The notes: generated from the sequence alone by a model not told the origin. Positions 1 through 7,675 are shown, counted from the first letter of the stretch. The stretch is DNA of 25,079 bases from Promethearchaeota archaeon (GCA_030620005.1 JAUXAJ010000037.1:1-25079), one strand, 5' to 3'. A program made the numbers and translations.

Positions 1-848
1 CTACGGAAGAACCAATGATTATCAAAGTGCTTCAAAAGAAACTTGAAGAAAAAGGAATCAAAATTCACACTTCACAAGGCGTGTTATCCGTGGAAAATAC
101 GGGCTCTGGGGTAAAAGCACTAACTTGTTCTGCTGATGTCCCTAGAGACAAACAAAACGATCCTTCTACTGAAAAATTCATGTATGAAGCTGATTTATGC
201 TTAGTATCCATAGGTCGAGCAAGAGAATCAGGTAATTTAGGATTAGAAGACCTTGGAATAAAAACTGAACGAGGTGCCATTAAAATCGACGCTAAAACCT
301 GCGAAACCGATGTTAAAGGAATTTACGCAATAGGGGACGTTTCTGCTTCAGGAGCGCCGATGTTGGCCCATGTTGCGAGTTATATGGGAGATGTGGCGGT
401 CGCAAACGCCTTAACAAGTCTAGGAGGGTTCCCAGTAAGCCCCATGACAACAGACTATTCGGTGGTTCCAGCCACAATTTTTACTTCCCCTAACATAGGC
501 TCTGTAGGTTTAAGGAGAAAAGTAGCCAAGGAGAAAGGCATCAATGTATTGATAGGTCAATTCCCTTTTCAGTCTCTCGGTAAAGCCAAGTGTGCTGGTC
601 ACGAAGAAGGCTTTTTAATGATCTTAGCTGACAAAGAAACCCATAAAATCATAGGCGCATCTTGTATTGGTGTCGAAGCACCTGAATTGATTTCGGAAAT
701 TGCCTTAGCAATGCAACATGGCTTGACGGTTCACGATGTTGGAGAATGCATTCATAGTCATCCGACTATAAGCGAAATGGTTCTTGAGGCTGCTGAAGCT
801 GTTGTAGGTAAAGCTATTCATAAGAAAGGACGACCAATCCATCATTAA
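1..848 (+). CDS. lpdA: Dihydrolipoamide dehydrogenase, C-terminal part (5' end outside window)
   Basis: The reading frame is open from the window edge (first full codon at position 3), so the N-terminal FAD-binding part is missing. What remains is the second half of a class I flavoprotein disulfide reductase, which reoxidises dihydrolipoyl groups of 2-oxoacid dehydrogenase or glycine-cleavage complexes using NAD+. Visible marks are the second FAD-contact motif GIYAIGDV at about 310-360, an alanine-rich helix after it, the dimerisation domain (VPATIFTSP onward), and HSHPTISE near the end. The latter matches the His-Glu pair (usually HAHPTLSE) that acts at the active site of Lpd. The sequence resembles bacterial-type Lpd. 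The gene ends 45 bp before a convergent gene; a T7 tract at 876-882 may terminate it. The family is clear, but the partner complex cannot be seen from here. Confidence 0.93.
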   Translation, partial: TEEPMIIKVLQKKLEEKGIKIHTSQGVLSVENTGSGVKALTCSADVPRDKQNDPSTEKFMYEADLCLVSIGRARESGNLGLEDLGIKTERGAIKIDAKTCETDVKGIYAIGDVSASGAPMLAHVASYMGDVAVANALTSLGGFPVSPMTTDYSVVPATIFTSPNIGSVGLRRKVAKEKGINVLIGQFPFQSLGKAKCAGHEEGFLMILADKETHKIIGASCIGVEAPELISEIALAMQHGLTVHDVGECIHSHPTISEMVLEAAEAVVGKAIHKKGRPIHH

Positions 849-875
849 ATTTTTAAATATTAAATTATTATTCCC

Positions 876-882
876 TTTTTTT
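876..882 (+). terminator. T-tract terminator after lpdA
   Basis: Seven consecutive T follow an AT-rich stretch 28 nt after the lpdA stop codon. Oligo-T tracts of this kind terminate archaeal RNA polymerase without a hairpin. It lies between two convergent genes. No stem is visible. Confidence 0.4.
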
Positions 883-892
883 GTTCCATTTA

Positions 893-2086
893 TTATAACT
901 TAATGGGATATTTCCCGTATTTTTTTAAAGTGTCTTGCATTGCTAGGTAATTTTCTAATTTTACAGCCGGATTAATGCTGTGTCCAGAGCTTAAAATGAA
1001 TCCTCCTCCCGGTGCAAGCTCCTTAATCAATTTTTTCGTGTATTCTTTAATGAATTCGGGCTTCTTATCTGCAAGGTCTTGCGGAGACACATTTCCAATG
1101 AAAGTAATCTTATCGCCATACTTTTCATTTAGCTTGAAGATGTCATACTCGGGATTTGCCGTCGTTGGCTCTATAGGATGAAGACCGTCAATTCCGGCAT
1201 TAATAAGATCGTCAAGGATTTTATAAATATCTCCACAACTATGCAGAACAACTTTAAGCCCTGCTTTGTGAGCTATATTACAGATTTTATTTAACCAAGG
1301 TATCACATACTTGTTATAATCTCTTGGACTGATCATTAATCCAGATTTGTATCCATAATCGTCAAGAACGAATACAACGCTCTCTTCACCCCATTCAATA
1401 TACCTTTTTAACACTTCAACCAAGAATTTGCCCCTATCGTCGAAAACTTTCTGAACTTGTTTAGGACGCTTTAATAACTTACAAAAATCTGTAAATCCAA
1501 ATGTTTCCCAAGTTGCTTCAAAAGTGCTCCATAAGGCAGGAGCGGCGTAAACTCTTCCTTCAAATTCTTTTTCCGCCTTTTTCATGGCCGTGAAATATTT
1601 TTTCCTTCTTGGATTATCGGGGTCAGGTTGAGGCGCTGATTGGTAATCCTTAAAAGTCTTGCATGTGCCTCCTCTATAATAAAACAATTCTAAGCCATCT
1701 TCGGGATTCTCTTTTAGATCAAATATCCTATCGTATTCATCCGTAAAAGAGGTTTGATCTACTCTGGAGAGCATCATGATATAACCTGTAATTGGAACAG
1801 CGAATAAATCAATGCCAATTTTATCGTACAATCCAAATTGCTTTTTGAATGTATTTTTTAGAAAACCTCTTGATTCAGTAGCCTTAAGAATCGTCTGAGT
1901 CAACACTTCAGTATCTCTATTGGAGATCTCATATGTATCCTTAATAGTTTTTGCAATTCCAGTATAAACATATTCTTCTCCAAAATGATGACAAACGTCA
2001 AAATTATCAATTTCCATCTCATATGAGGGTACACGGTCTGATTCTTCGTGATTTAAGGCTTTCAAAATTCTTTCACGAGCGTTCAT
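893..2086 (-). CDS. URO-D-family protein (uroporphyrinogen decarboxylase / corrinoid methyltransferase-like)
   Basis: A 397-residue protein of the uroporphyrinogen decarboxylase superfamily, with the typical opening MNARERILKALNHEESDRVP and a C-terminal TIM-barrel half. In anaerobic archaea most members outside haem synthesis are MtaA/MtbA/CmuA-like methyltransferases that move methyl groups between corrinoid proteins and thiols. The zinc motif of those enzymes is H-x-C ... C. Here H282 and C284 (VLHSCGD) are present, but the distal position reads LSSGHSINP around residues 365-372, so the third cysteine is absent and a histidine sits nearby. It is too divergent to be called HemE, and no haem genes are adjacent. 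The ATG at 2086 fits a leaderless transcript because a TATA box is centred 27 nt upstream. No corrinoid-protein or methyltransferase gene is next to it, so the substrate is unknown. Confidence 0.85.
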   Translation of the reverse strand: MNARERILKALNHEESDRVPSYEMEIDNFDVCHHFGEEYVYTGIAKTIKDTYEISNRDTEVLTQTILKATESRGFLKNTFKKQFGLYDKIGIDLFAVPITGYIMMLSRVDQTSFTDEYDRIFDLKENPEDGLELFYYRGGTCKTFKDYQSAPQPDPDNPRRKKYFTAMKKAEKEFEGRVYAAPALWSTFEATWETFGFTDFCKLLKRPKQVQKVFDDRGKFLVEVLKRYIEWGEESVVFVLDDYGYKSGLMISPRDYNKYVIPWLNKICNIAHKAGLKVVLHSCGDIYKILDDLINAGIDGLHPIEPTTANPEYDIFKLNEKYGDKITFIGNVSPQDLADKKPEFIKEYTKKLIKELAPGGGFILSSGHSINPAVKLENYLAMQDTLKKYGKYPIKL

Positions 2087-2108
2087 ATTATAATATAATA
2101 TATATTCG

Positions 2109-2117
2109 TTATATTTT
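2109..2117 (-). promoter_or_regulatory. TATA box for URO-D-family gene
   Basis: Read on the minus strand this is AAAATATAA, centred about 27 nt before the ATG at 2086. This is the distance expected when an archaeal transcript begins at or next to the start codon. Confidence 0.45.
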
Positions 2118-2141
2118 AATTTATCTCTGATATATATATGA

Positions 2142-2286
2142 AGAATTTTAAAATAATTTTTAAATGGAAAAGCTTAGGAAATTATTTAGAGATAACCCGA
2201 ATGAGAGAGTTCTTTTATCAAGAAATGAGGCGTTTGCAAGAGGCATTTTCGAAGCAGGCGTAAAATTTGCTGCAAATTATCCCGGT
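2142..2286 (+). repeat. Upstream copy of iorA promoter-proximal/5' region
   Basis: This 145-bp stretch aligns without gaps to 2387-2531, the sequence just before and at the start of iorA. The 22 nt before the ATG are similar (about 18 of 22), and the 123 coding bases match at about 82 percent. Similarity stops abruptly after the codons for YPG. Confidence 0.85.
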
Positions 2287-2322
2287 CTAATTCTTCGTTT
2301 TACCCCTCTTTTTCTTATTTGA
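2164..2322 (+). pseudogene. Truncated second copy of iorA (N-terminal 41 codons plus unrelated tail)
   Basis: A 52-codon reading frame whose first 41 residues match the start of the IorA-like protein at 2409, with 35 of 41 identical (for example NEAFARGIFEAGV in both). After YPG the similarity ends and a short unrelated tail runs to TGA. Of the 17 codons that differ, 11 are synonymous, so the two copies diverged while both were under protein-level selection. This is therefore the stump of a former full paralogue rather than a recent duplication of a fragment. A TATA-like TATATATAT at 2131-2139 lies about 29 nt before the ATG, so the stump may still be transcribed. The stub is too short to hold a functional PYR domain. 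Confidence 0.8.
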
Positions 2323-2375
2323 TAATTTTTTTTTGTAATACATACATGGAAAAAAATTGATAATTCAAGGAAAAC

Positions 2376-2386
2376 TATATTTTAAT
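2376..2386 (+). promoter_or_regulatory. TATA box for iorA
   Basis: TATATTTTAAT centred about 28 nt before the iorA ATG at 2409. It fits a leaderless or near-leaderless transcript. Confidence 0.45.
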
Positions 2387-2408
2387 AGGATTTTAAAATA
2401 GATTTGAA

Positions 2409-3629
2409 ATGTTAAAGCTAAAGAAATTATTTGAAGACTCTCCGAATGAAAGAGTACTTTTATCTGGAAATGAAGCGTTCGCAAGAGGCATTTTTGAAGC
2501 GGGTGTAAGTTTTGCCGCAAATTATCCCGGTACTCCTTTAAGTGACATAGGAGATACTTTAAATTTTTTATCAGAAATAGACAAAGAATTTATACACGAG
2601 AACGCATTGAACGAGAAAGTCGCTCTTGAGTCCTGTATTGGAGCTAGTTGGGCAGGAGTAAGAAGTGTCGCGATGTTTAAGCATTTAGGGTTGAATGTGG
2701 CGGCAGATCCTTTACTTGGATTTCCTTGTTCTGGGACTAATGGTGGAATGTTGATTTTATGCGGTGGAGATCTAGGAATATCATCTTCCACTAACGCCCA
2801 AGATAACAGGTTATATTCGCTACACACAAAAATTCCGATATTAGAACCCGCAACTGTACAAGAATGCAAAGATTTTATTATAGAAGGGTTAAGAATTTCT
2901 GAATTGTATCAGATTCCAGTTTACATTCACACGAATACGCAAATATGTCATGGCTATGGGATTGTAAGGCTAGGAAAAATCGAAAAACCAAAAAAAGGAG
3001 GCTATTTTAAGAAACAGCCTGACCGTTATGTCAACACTTTAAGGAGAGCCTTGGCTAGTCAAAAAAAGTATTTTGAAATAATTAGTCAGGTTGCAAAAAA
3101 CAAGAAGCTATTCTATTTACTTAATAATGATAAATTATTACAAACTCACGGTAAAAACGAAGAAAAAATCGTGGTACAAACGGGAATTATAACGAGTGGT
3201 GTTTGTTACGGGCACGTTATTCAAGCTTGTCGCAAATTAAGGATTAATCCGCCAATATTGAAGTTAGGATTAATATTTCCAATTAATAAGGTGGAGATTT
3301 GTGCATTTGCCAATAAATATATCCTTAATAAATTACTTATAGTCGAAGAATTAGAACCTTTTATAGAATCCTTTTCAAAAAGCGTATTTTGTAACTTTTG
3401 CGAAGCGAAAAGAGATTTAGAAATACACGGAAAGGATTTTCTTCCAAATATTGGCGAATTAAATACTGAAATCATCATGAGATTTTTTACCAAGCATTTT
3501 AACATTAAAAATAATTATATATTAGAGGAAATTGATAAAAAAGAAATTGCGTTGGCAGAAATCCTTCCTAACCTCCCTATTAGACAACCGACCTTTTGTC
3601 CTCAATTAGATAAGAAAGAAACCGGGTGA
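2409..3629 (+). CDS. iorA: IorA-like subunit lacking TPP and ferredoxin domains
   Basis: A 406-residue relative of the alpha subunit of indolepyruvate:ferredoxin oxidoreductase, which oxidatively decarboxylates aryl-2-oxoacids from aromatic amino acids in peptide fermenters. The N-terminal PYR domain is well kept: NYPGTPLSDIGDTL at about 38-51, NEKVALES at about 74 (with the Glu that normally contacts TPP), KHLGLNVAADPLLG, GTNGGM and QDNRLYSLHTKIPILEP. A transketolase-C-like domain follows. Usual IorA is roughly 600 residues or more, with a TPP-binding domain beginning at RPPxLCPGCPHR and then two 4Fe-4S clusters. This protein ends in RQPTFCP plus ten residues, exactly at that junction, and iorB starts at once, so the missing half is not nearby. 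TTTRxSH is altered to TNTQICH. It is either inactive alone, complemented by a separate TPP subunit, or decaying. Confidence 0.85.
   Translation: MLKLKKLFEDSPNERVLLSGNEAFARGIFEAGVSFAANYPGTPLSDIGDTLNFLSEIDKEFIHENALNEKVALESCIGASWAGVRSVAMFKHLGLNVAADPLLGFPCSGTNGGMLILCGGDLGISSSTNAQDNRLYSLHTKIPILEPATVQECKDFIIEGLRISELYQIPVYIHTNTQICHGYGIVRLGKIEKPKKGGYFKKQPDRYVNTLRRALASQKKYFEIISQVAKNKKLFYLLNNDKLLQTHGKNEEKIVVQTGIITSGVCYGHVIQACRKLRINPPILKLGLIFPINKVEICAFANKYILNKLLIVEELEPFIESFSKSVFCNFCEAKRDLEIHGKDFLPNIGELNTEIIMRFFTKHFNIKNNYILEEIDKKEIALAEILPNLPIRQPTFCPQLDKKETG
3624..3629 (+). promoter_or_regulatory. Shine-Dalgarno-like site for iorB
   Basis: GGGTGA overlaps the iorA stop codon and lies 5 nt before ATG 3635. 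This favours the ATG over the in-frame GTG at 3626 as the iorB start and suggests translational coupling. Confidence 0.4.
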
Positions 3630-3634
3630 AAAAA

Positions 3635-4285
3635 ATGGGAGATATTTATAACATCTTAATAACTGGAGTTGGAGGGCAAAGGGTTGTTCGCATGGGGAAT
3701 ATTCTCAGAGGATATGGAAAAGTTTCCACATTAATTCAAAATGTTGTGGGGACGGAGACGCGTGGAGTTTCTCAGCGTGAAGGATCGGTAACTGCCTCTG
3801 TCCGGTATTTAATTGATAATAAAATATATTCTCTTGACCAAGGATACGAAATTGACGATTTAATTTCGCCTTTAATACCCATGAACGACGCCCATTTGGT
3901 ATTAGGTTTAGAACCGTTGGAAACCATTAGAAATTTGAAGTATATTTCAGAAAAAACGGTAGTAATTTTGAATTCTCATAGGCATTACCCAAGAAATGTT
4001 CTCATCGGTTTAGAAAAAGCAAAAAATTATCCTTCAAACGCTAAAATTTTAGATATTTTGGACCAATTTGCTAGAAGAGTAATCATGGTAGATTTTAACG
4101 AGCTTTCTAAAATAAAATTAGGAAATTCCATGTACGCAAATAGCATCATATTAGGGCTTGGTGTAAAAGAATTTAGGGAAATTTTTTATAAAAAACTAAT
4201 ACTAAAATTATTAAAAGAACTATTTAGAGAATCTCAAAAAAATTTAGACGCATTTGAGATTGGATATAATTTAATGTCTGATTAA
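3635..4285 (+). CDS. iorB: Indolepyruvate ferredoxin oxidoreductase beta subunit (gamma-domain, IorB)
   Basis: About 216 residues, the usual size for IorB, which supplies the gamma-type domain of the IorAB complex. Family marks are the opening ILITGVGGQ, the segment ETRGVSQREGSV (E-x-x-G-x-x-Q-R in the family), LGLEPLETIR, and GNSMYANSIILGLG near residues 165-180. The third glycine of the usual GVGGQG loop is arginine here (GVGGQRVV), which is unusual because that loop is normally small residues only. The gene follows iorA with the start inside or just after the iorA stop, so they form one operon. GTG 3626 is an alternative start that would add three residues. With the shortened IorA beside it, the pair as encoded lacks the TPP and Fe-S modules needed for catalysis. 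Confidence 0.88.
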   Translation: MGDIYNILITGVGGQRVVRMGNILRGYGKVSTLIQNVVGTETRGVSQREGSVTASVRYLIDNKIYSLDQGYEIDDLISPLIPMNDAHLVLGLEPLETIRNLKYISEKTVVILNSHRHYPRNVLIGLEKAKNYPSNAKILDILDQFARRVIMVDFNELSKIKLGNSMYANSIILGLGVKEFREIFYKKLILKLLKELFRESQKNLDAFEIGYNLMSD

Positions 4286-4307
4286 TAGATTGACTGAAAA
4301 AACTTAT

Positions 4308-4817
4308 TTAGTCTCCACCTATAGGTGGAAAAATGGCAACCACATCTCCACCTTGAAGAATAGGGTCTTTACCATGACAGGGCCTTCCATTAACTAATAT
4401 TATCAGTTTTCTTTTTTCTTTAGGAATTCTATATTTTTCTAATATAGATTTAACAGTGCTACCTTCTGGAAGATCTATACTAGAGCGTTCTGGTCCAAAT
4501 TTTGTTAGATCAGCAAATAACTTAACTTCAATCCGGATTGTATTATTCTGCTCTATTTCCATAAAAATTAATCCCATTCTTTTAGGGAATAATCCTATCC
4601 TATCCCCGTCCTTGACTTCTTTTCCGAGGCCACAGTATTTTCCGTTAACAAATACAAGACTTAGTTCTTTCTCTTCCATGGAGAATTTTCTAAGGATATC
4701 AAATATGGTTTTTATTCCATTAAGTTCAATATTAAATGTGATTGGAGCGCCCACTTCGTAGGTTTCTTGTTGAAATTTCTCTCTCAAATCTCCATATAAC
4801 TTTATTTGAATCGACAT
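4308..4817 (-). CDS. Tandem MoaD/ThiS-like beta-grasp protein
   Basis: About 169 residues containing two ubiquitin-like beta-grasp domains of the MoaD/ThiS sulfur-carrier type. The first runs from IQIKLYGDLREKF to VKDGDRIGLFPKR, and the second from IRIEVKLFADLTKFG to LQGGDVVAIFPPIGGD. MoaD-type carriers end in Gly-Gly, which is adenylated and thiocarboxylated by an E1-like enzyme. Here the first domain has no Gly-Gly, and the second ends Gly-Gly-Asp, one residue too long. A carrier role would need trimming of the Asp; otherwise the protein may be a non-conjugating beta-grasp protein. ATG 4817 is chosen because the domain begins there and a TATA box lies 29 nt upstream. ATG 4829 and TTG 4832 are in-frame alternatives. 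It stands alone, convergent with iorB (22 bp gap), with no E1, MoaE or ThiF neighbour. Confidence 0.8.
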   Translation of the reverse strand: MSIQIKLYGDLREKFQQETYEVGAPITFNIELNGIKTIFDILRKFSMEEKELSLVFVNGKYCGLGKEVKDGDRIGLFPKRMGLIFMEIEQNNTIRIEVKLFADLTKFGPERSSIDLPEGSTVKSILEKYRIPKEKRKLIILVNGRPCHGKDPILQGGDVVAIFPPIGGD

Positions 4818-4841
4818 TTTAAAAACCATCAAGAGACTTTA

Positions 4842-4850
4842 ATTATATCG
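4842..4850 (-). promoter_or_regulatory. TATA box for beta-grasp gene
   Basis: CGATATAAT on the minus strand, centred 29 nt before ATG 4817. It supports the shorter start and leaderless transcription. Confidence 0.4.
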
Positions 4851-5031
4851 TCGAGTGTTGAAAAAAGTCTCTTCCCAAGTAGCTTCTAGAAGGTTTTGAA
4901 ATAAAAAGATATTGTTTATATCTTAAAAATCAGAAATTTATTAATTAAACCAGCTTAAATATTTATTTTTCCTCAGATTTATCCAAAATAAATCTGTTAG
5001 GGTTAGTTGATTTATTTCAGGGTAAAAGAAT

Positions 5032-7149
5032 TTAACGATTAATGTATTTGACCTTGAACGAGTCTAATTTTCCATCTTTAACCTCCACGATTCTATAAGC
5101 CCCAACTGTATTTGGATTACGGTATCCACCTAGCCCTAACGCAGGTGTCTGCACAACATAAGGACCATTTTTTTCAATATCTTCAGGTGAGTTATATAAT
5201 TCCGAATATAAGTCGTAATAAACTGCAGCCGGATTTTCTAATTTCTTCAAGCTAAAGGGGGGAGCATCGTAAACAGTTGTTTTTACATCGGCATCGCCTA
5301 ACCTATACTCTTTCATGAGATGAGTGTGACCTGCGAGCGTGATGACGCAATAATTCTTACAAAATTCGATGAGTTTTTCCCAATTTGACGAGATAGTCCC
5401 ATATTTAACGTTAAAATTGTTATCTATTCTTGCAGCTAAACCATTTATACCTTGTTGATTTTGTATGGATTCCTTATAATCTTCAATATTGATTTTTCCT
5501 TCTTCTTCTTCTTCCTTTTTCTCAAGTCTTTTAAAAATCTTTATTTTTGTGCCCGTGTTTATTGGAGGTCCGTGCACGAAAAGAAAGGTGTTAATTCCAT
5601 CCTTAATCATGTGATTAATGAGATTTTCCAGATATTTGATTTGCTTACTCGAAAGCCCCATAACGGAGGGATGCCCGGATATTAAATCTCGAAAGTTTTT
5701 AAAAGAATCTGATCCGCTGTTTAAGAAAACGAATAAGTTGTCGCCCAATAAAATAGAAAAATCAAAAGAAGGATTAATTTCTGAAATATATCCCTTTAAA
5801 GCCAATGGAGTCTTTGTAATTGCAGTAACAGGTGATGCAGAGAATAATTCGTTCAAGGCTACAGCTTCATCCGCATCAATTCCAATTTTCCTATACATTC
5901 CACCCCAAGTTAAATCATAGTGATACGGACGATAATCGTGATTACCCAAAGTGGTAAAGATTGGACAGAGTAATTCTTCCCCATCCAATACACCTCTATA
6001 TTTTTCTTCAACCCGAAGATTTAAAATAATATTTTTAAAAACTTTCCAGTTACTATGCTTATATTTAAAACTGGTTATTTTTCGAAGCGTCTTGAAGAAT
6101 CTGCTTAAAAGAGTGAAATCTACGAGGTCTCCTGTTAACACGATAAAATCCAATTCGTTTTTAACGACCTTTTCGTTCATTAATGAGATATACTTGCGAA
6201 ATTGATTGTTTGGATTGACTAAACGCTTTTTTAGAGGTGCTTTCAGTTCTGAATACAATGATTCTATGACTTTTTTTTTAAACAAGCGTTTGAATCGTTT
6301 TGCGATTCTATGAATAAGGCTATCCACATGTTGCTTGATAGGAGATTCAGTCCATTTCTTTATTATTCCGTATAGTCTATCGTTTCTTTCTGCTAAATGC
6401 AAATCTGTAGCGTGGACAAATGTAAAATTTTTCCACTCTTGTTTAGTTACTACAATTGAATGATAATTAATTCGAGTTTTTGAAACGACAATGTCAAACA
6501 TGACAAAAGTATAGTCCTTCAAAAAATCAAGGACATCTTCGCTCAGTTCAAATTCGATTTCTACCTTATAAAAATTAAAGAGCCCATACCCGAAAGAGTG
6601 ATGCTTTAAAAAATGAGGGAGTGGACCGCAGTATTCGTCTTCTAAATATGTTAGACTATTTATTGATGTTATACCTACTTGAGATACTTTTAATACCAAG
6701 GGTATGATTGGTTCTGCTCTATAGGATCGTGGTTTTAATTTGATTAACTTAACATCGCTTAGTTTTTGAAAACTTTCGGAAATGAGCTTACCAACTTTCC
6801 CTTTTCCTTTCAGTTTCTTTCTTTTTTTTTTCTCTTTCTTCTTTTTAGCTCGTTTTTCTTTAAACTTGGTAATGAACCCTTTTTTTTTTTCTATAACTTC
6901 TTGCTCTTTTCTTTTTATTTCAAAGACTCTACTTAATTTCCACTTGTATTCAAGAATGGGCACGATTTCTATTTCTCTTCTTATTGATTTTTCAAAATTT
7001 TTAGGTGTATCCAAATTAGTGATAAAGAGCAAGTTAGTTTGAAGAGTAGTCGTTTCTAATTGAGTATCTATTTTTAAAAATAATGGATGACCCAGATTGG
7101 GATTTACCAGAATTGATTGAGCAACTATTTCTTTTTTTGAACCGATCAA
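5032..7149 (-). CDS. Large calcineurin-like metallophosphoesterase
   Basis: A 705-residue protein whose C-terminal two thirds hold a complete binuclear metallophosphoesterase site: D249 and H251 (ATDLH), D341 (TGDLVD), N403-H404-D405 (LGNHD), H526 (FVHGPP), and H608 with H610 (AGHTH). These residues bind two metal ions and hydrolyse phosphoesters. The first 240 residues are an extra domain of unknown kind that includes a very basic stretch (about 90-118, KKKK/KKRKK runs). That stretch might bind nucleic acid or anionic lipid, but nothing in the sequence decides this. A second acidic patch (KKEEEEEGK) lies around 544-552. Motifs I and II are about 90 residues apart, longer than in compact members. 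No signal peptide or membrane span is seen. The frame has no ATG before residue 217, so TTG at 7149 is the likely start. The substrate is unknown. Confidence 0.85.
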   Translation of the reverse strand: MIGSKKEIVAQSILVNPNLGHPLFLKIDTQLETTTLQTNLLFITNLDTPKNFEKSIRREIEIVPILEYKWKLSRVFEIKRKEQEVIEKKKGFITKFKEKRAKKKKEKKKRKKLKGKGKVGKLISESFQKLSDVKLIKLKPRSYRAEPIIPLVLKVSQVGITSINSLTYLEDEYCGPLPHFLKHHSFGYGLFNFYKVEIEFELSEDVLDFLKDYTFVMFDIVVSKTRINYHSIVVTKQEWKNFTFVHATDLHLAERNDRLYGIIKKWTESPIKQHVDSLIHRIAKRFKRLFKKKVIESLYSELKAPLKKRLVNPNNQFRKYISLMNEKVVKNELDFIVLTGDLVDFTLLSRFFKTLRKITSFKYKHSNWKVFKNIILNLRVEEKYRGVLDGEELLCPIFTTLGNHDYRPYHYDLTWGGMYRKIGIDADEAVALNELFSASPVTAITKTPLALKGYISEINPSFDFSILLGDNLFVFLNSGSDSFKNFRDLISGHPSVMGLSSKQIKYLENLINHMIKDGINTFLFVHGPPINTGTKIKIFKRLEKKEEEEEGKINIEDYKESIQNQQGINGLAARIDNNFNVKYGTISSNWEKLIEFCKNYCVITLAGHTHLMKEYRLGDADVKTTVYDAPPFSLKKLENPAAVYYDLYSELYNSPEDIEKNGPYVVQTPALGLGGYRNPNTVGAYRIVEVKDGKLDSFKVKYINR

Positions 7150-7265
7150 ATCTTCTATTTCACTATCTTGATGAGTGTATTAATTTATTTATATCATGCA
7201 CTAACCTAATATTTACAAAAAAGTTTGTAACTTAAAAATTTTTATTATTATTTAAAATACAATAC

Positions 7266-7463
7266 TCAATTCCATGTTTTTTGCAAATAATTAAAAGTAA
7301 ATGCCATTAAATTTGAAAGATAATCGATTAAATCCTCATATTTCTCAGATAATTCCATGAATAAGATATGATGATACACTATCGCATTGAGGATGTTATA
7401 AATGAATATAAAACCATTAATAAGACATTCTTCGTTTCTCTTTTTTTCAAAACGAGAAAATTT
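7266..7463 (-). pseudogene. Decayed coding stretch without a start codon
   Basis: Between the phosphoesterase start and LSm (a gap of over 500 bp), the minus strand is open for 65 codons from TAG (7464-7466) to TGA. It contains no ATG, GTG or TTG in the first 28 codons. The translation is protein-like rather than random AT-rich noise: FEKKRNEECLINGF near its start and LSEKYEDLIDYLSNLM near its end. It could be the 3' remnant of a lost gene or a short gene starting at an inner codon (GTG at residue 29 or ATG at residue 36). I do not recognise the family. The rest of the gap (7464-7675) shows only AT-rich sequence and the small hairpin noted separately. Confidence 0.35.
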
Positions 7464-7649
7464 CTACGCTACTATTTAAAAATTAGAATAATAAGATTCA
7501 AAATAAGTAAAATTTAACTTATTTAAATAAATAAATTCAAGCGTTCGAAAAAAAGCACGTAAGAAAGAGCTAGATGTTCAATTTCCCTCGTACTTGATTT
7601 GTAGAAAGCGATTCCATAAGAGAAAGTTCAAATTTCTTTAAGAAGATTT

Positions 7650-7672
7650 AAGCACATATCGTTGGCGTGCTT
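7650..7672 (-). other. Short hairpin just after the LSm stop codon
   Basis: On the minus strand AAGCAC pairs with GTGCTT across an 11-nt loop, starting four bases after the LSm stop. The same AAGCACG can pair instead with CGTGCTT at 7553-7559, which is followed by seven T. It may be a 3'-UTR structure of the LSm mRNA. The stems are short and could be chance. Confidence 0.25.
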
Positions 7673-7675
7673 CTT

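Noticed and set aside
2522..2869. 115-codon antisense frame inside iorA
   Set aside because: No recognisable motif, and iorA on the plus strand is clearly conserved.
3590..3640. Possible frameshift joining IorA and IorB or hiding a TPP domain
   Set aside because: All frames after the iorA stop were considered; IorB begins at once and no GCPHR-like TPP sequence appears.
6782..7042. Phe-rich open frame on the plus strand opposite the phosphoesterase
   Set aside because: It is the antisense of the lysine-rich stretch (poly-T codons read as Phe). The phosphoesterase frame has a full motif set, so this is a shadow.
7368..7400. ATGATGA resembling the C box of a C/D-box guide RNA
   Set aside because: No CTGA D box or paired C'/D' boxes follow at the right distance.
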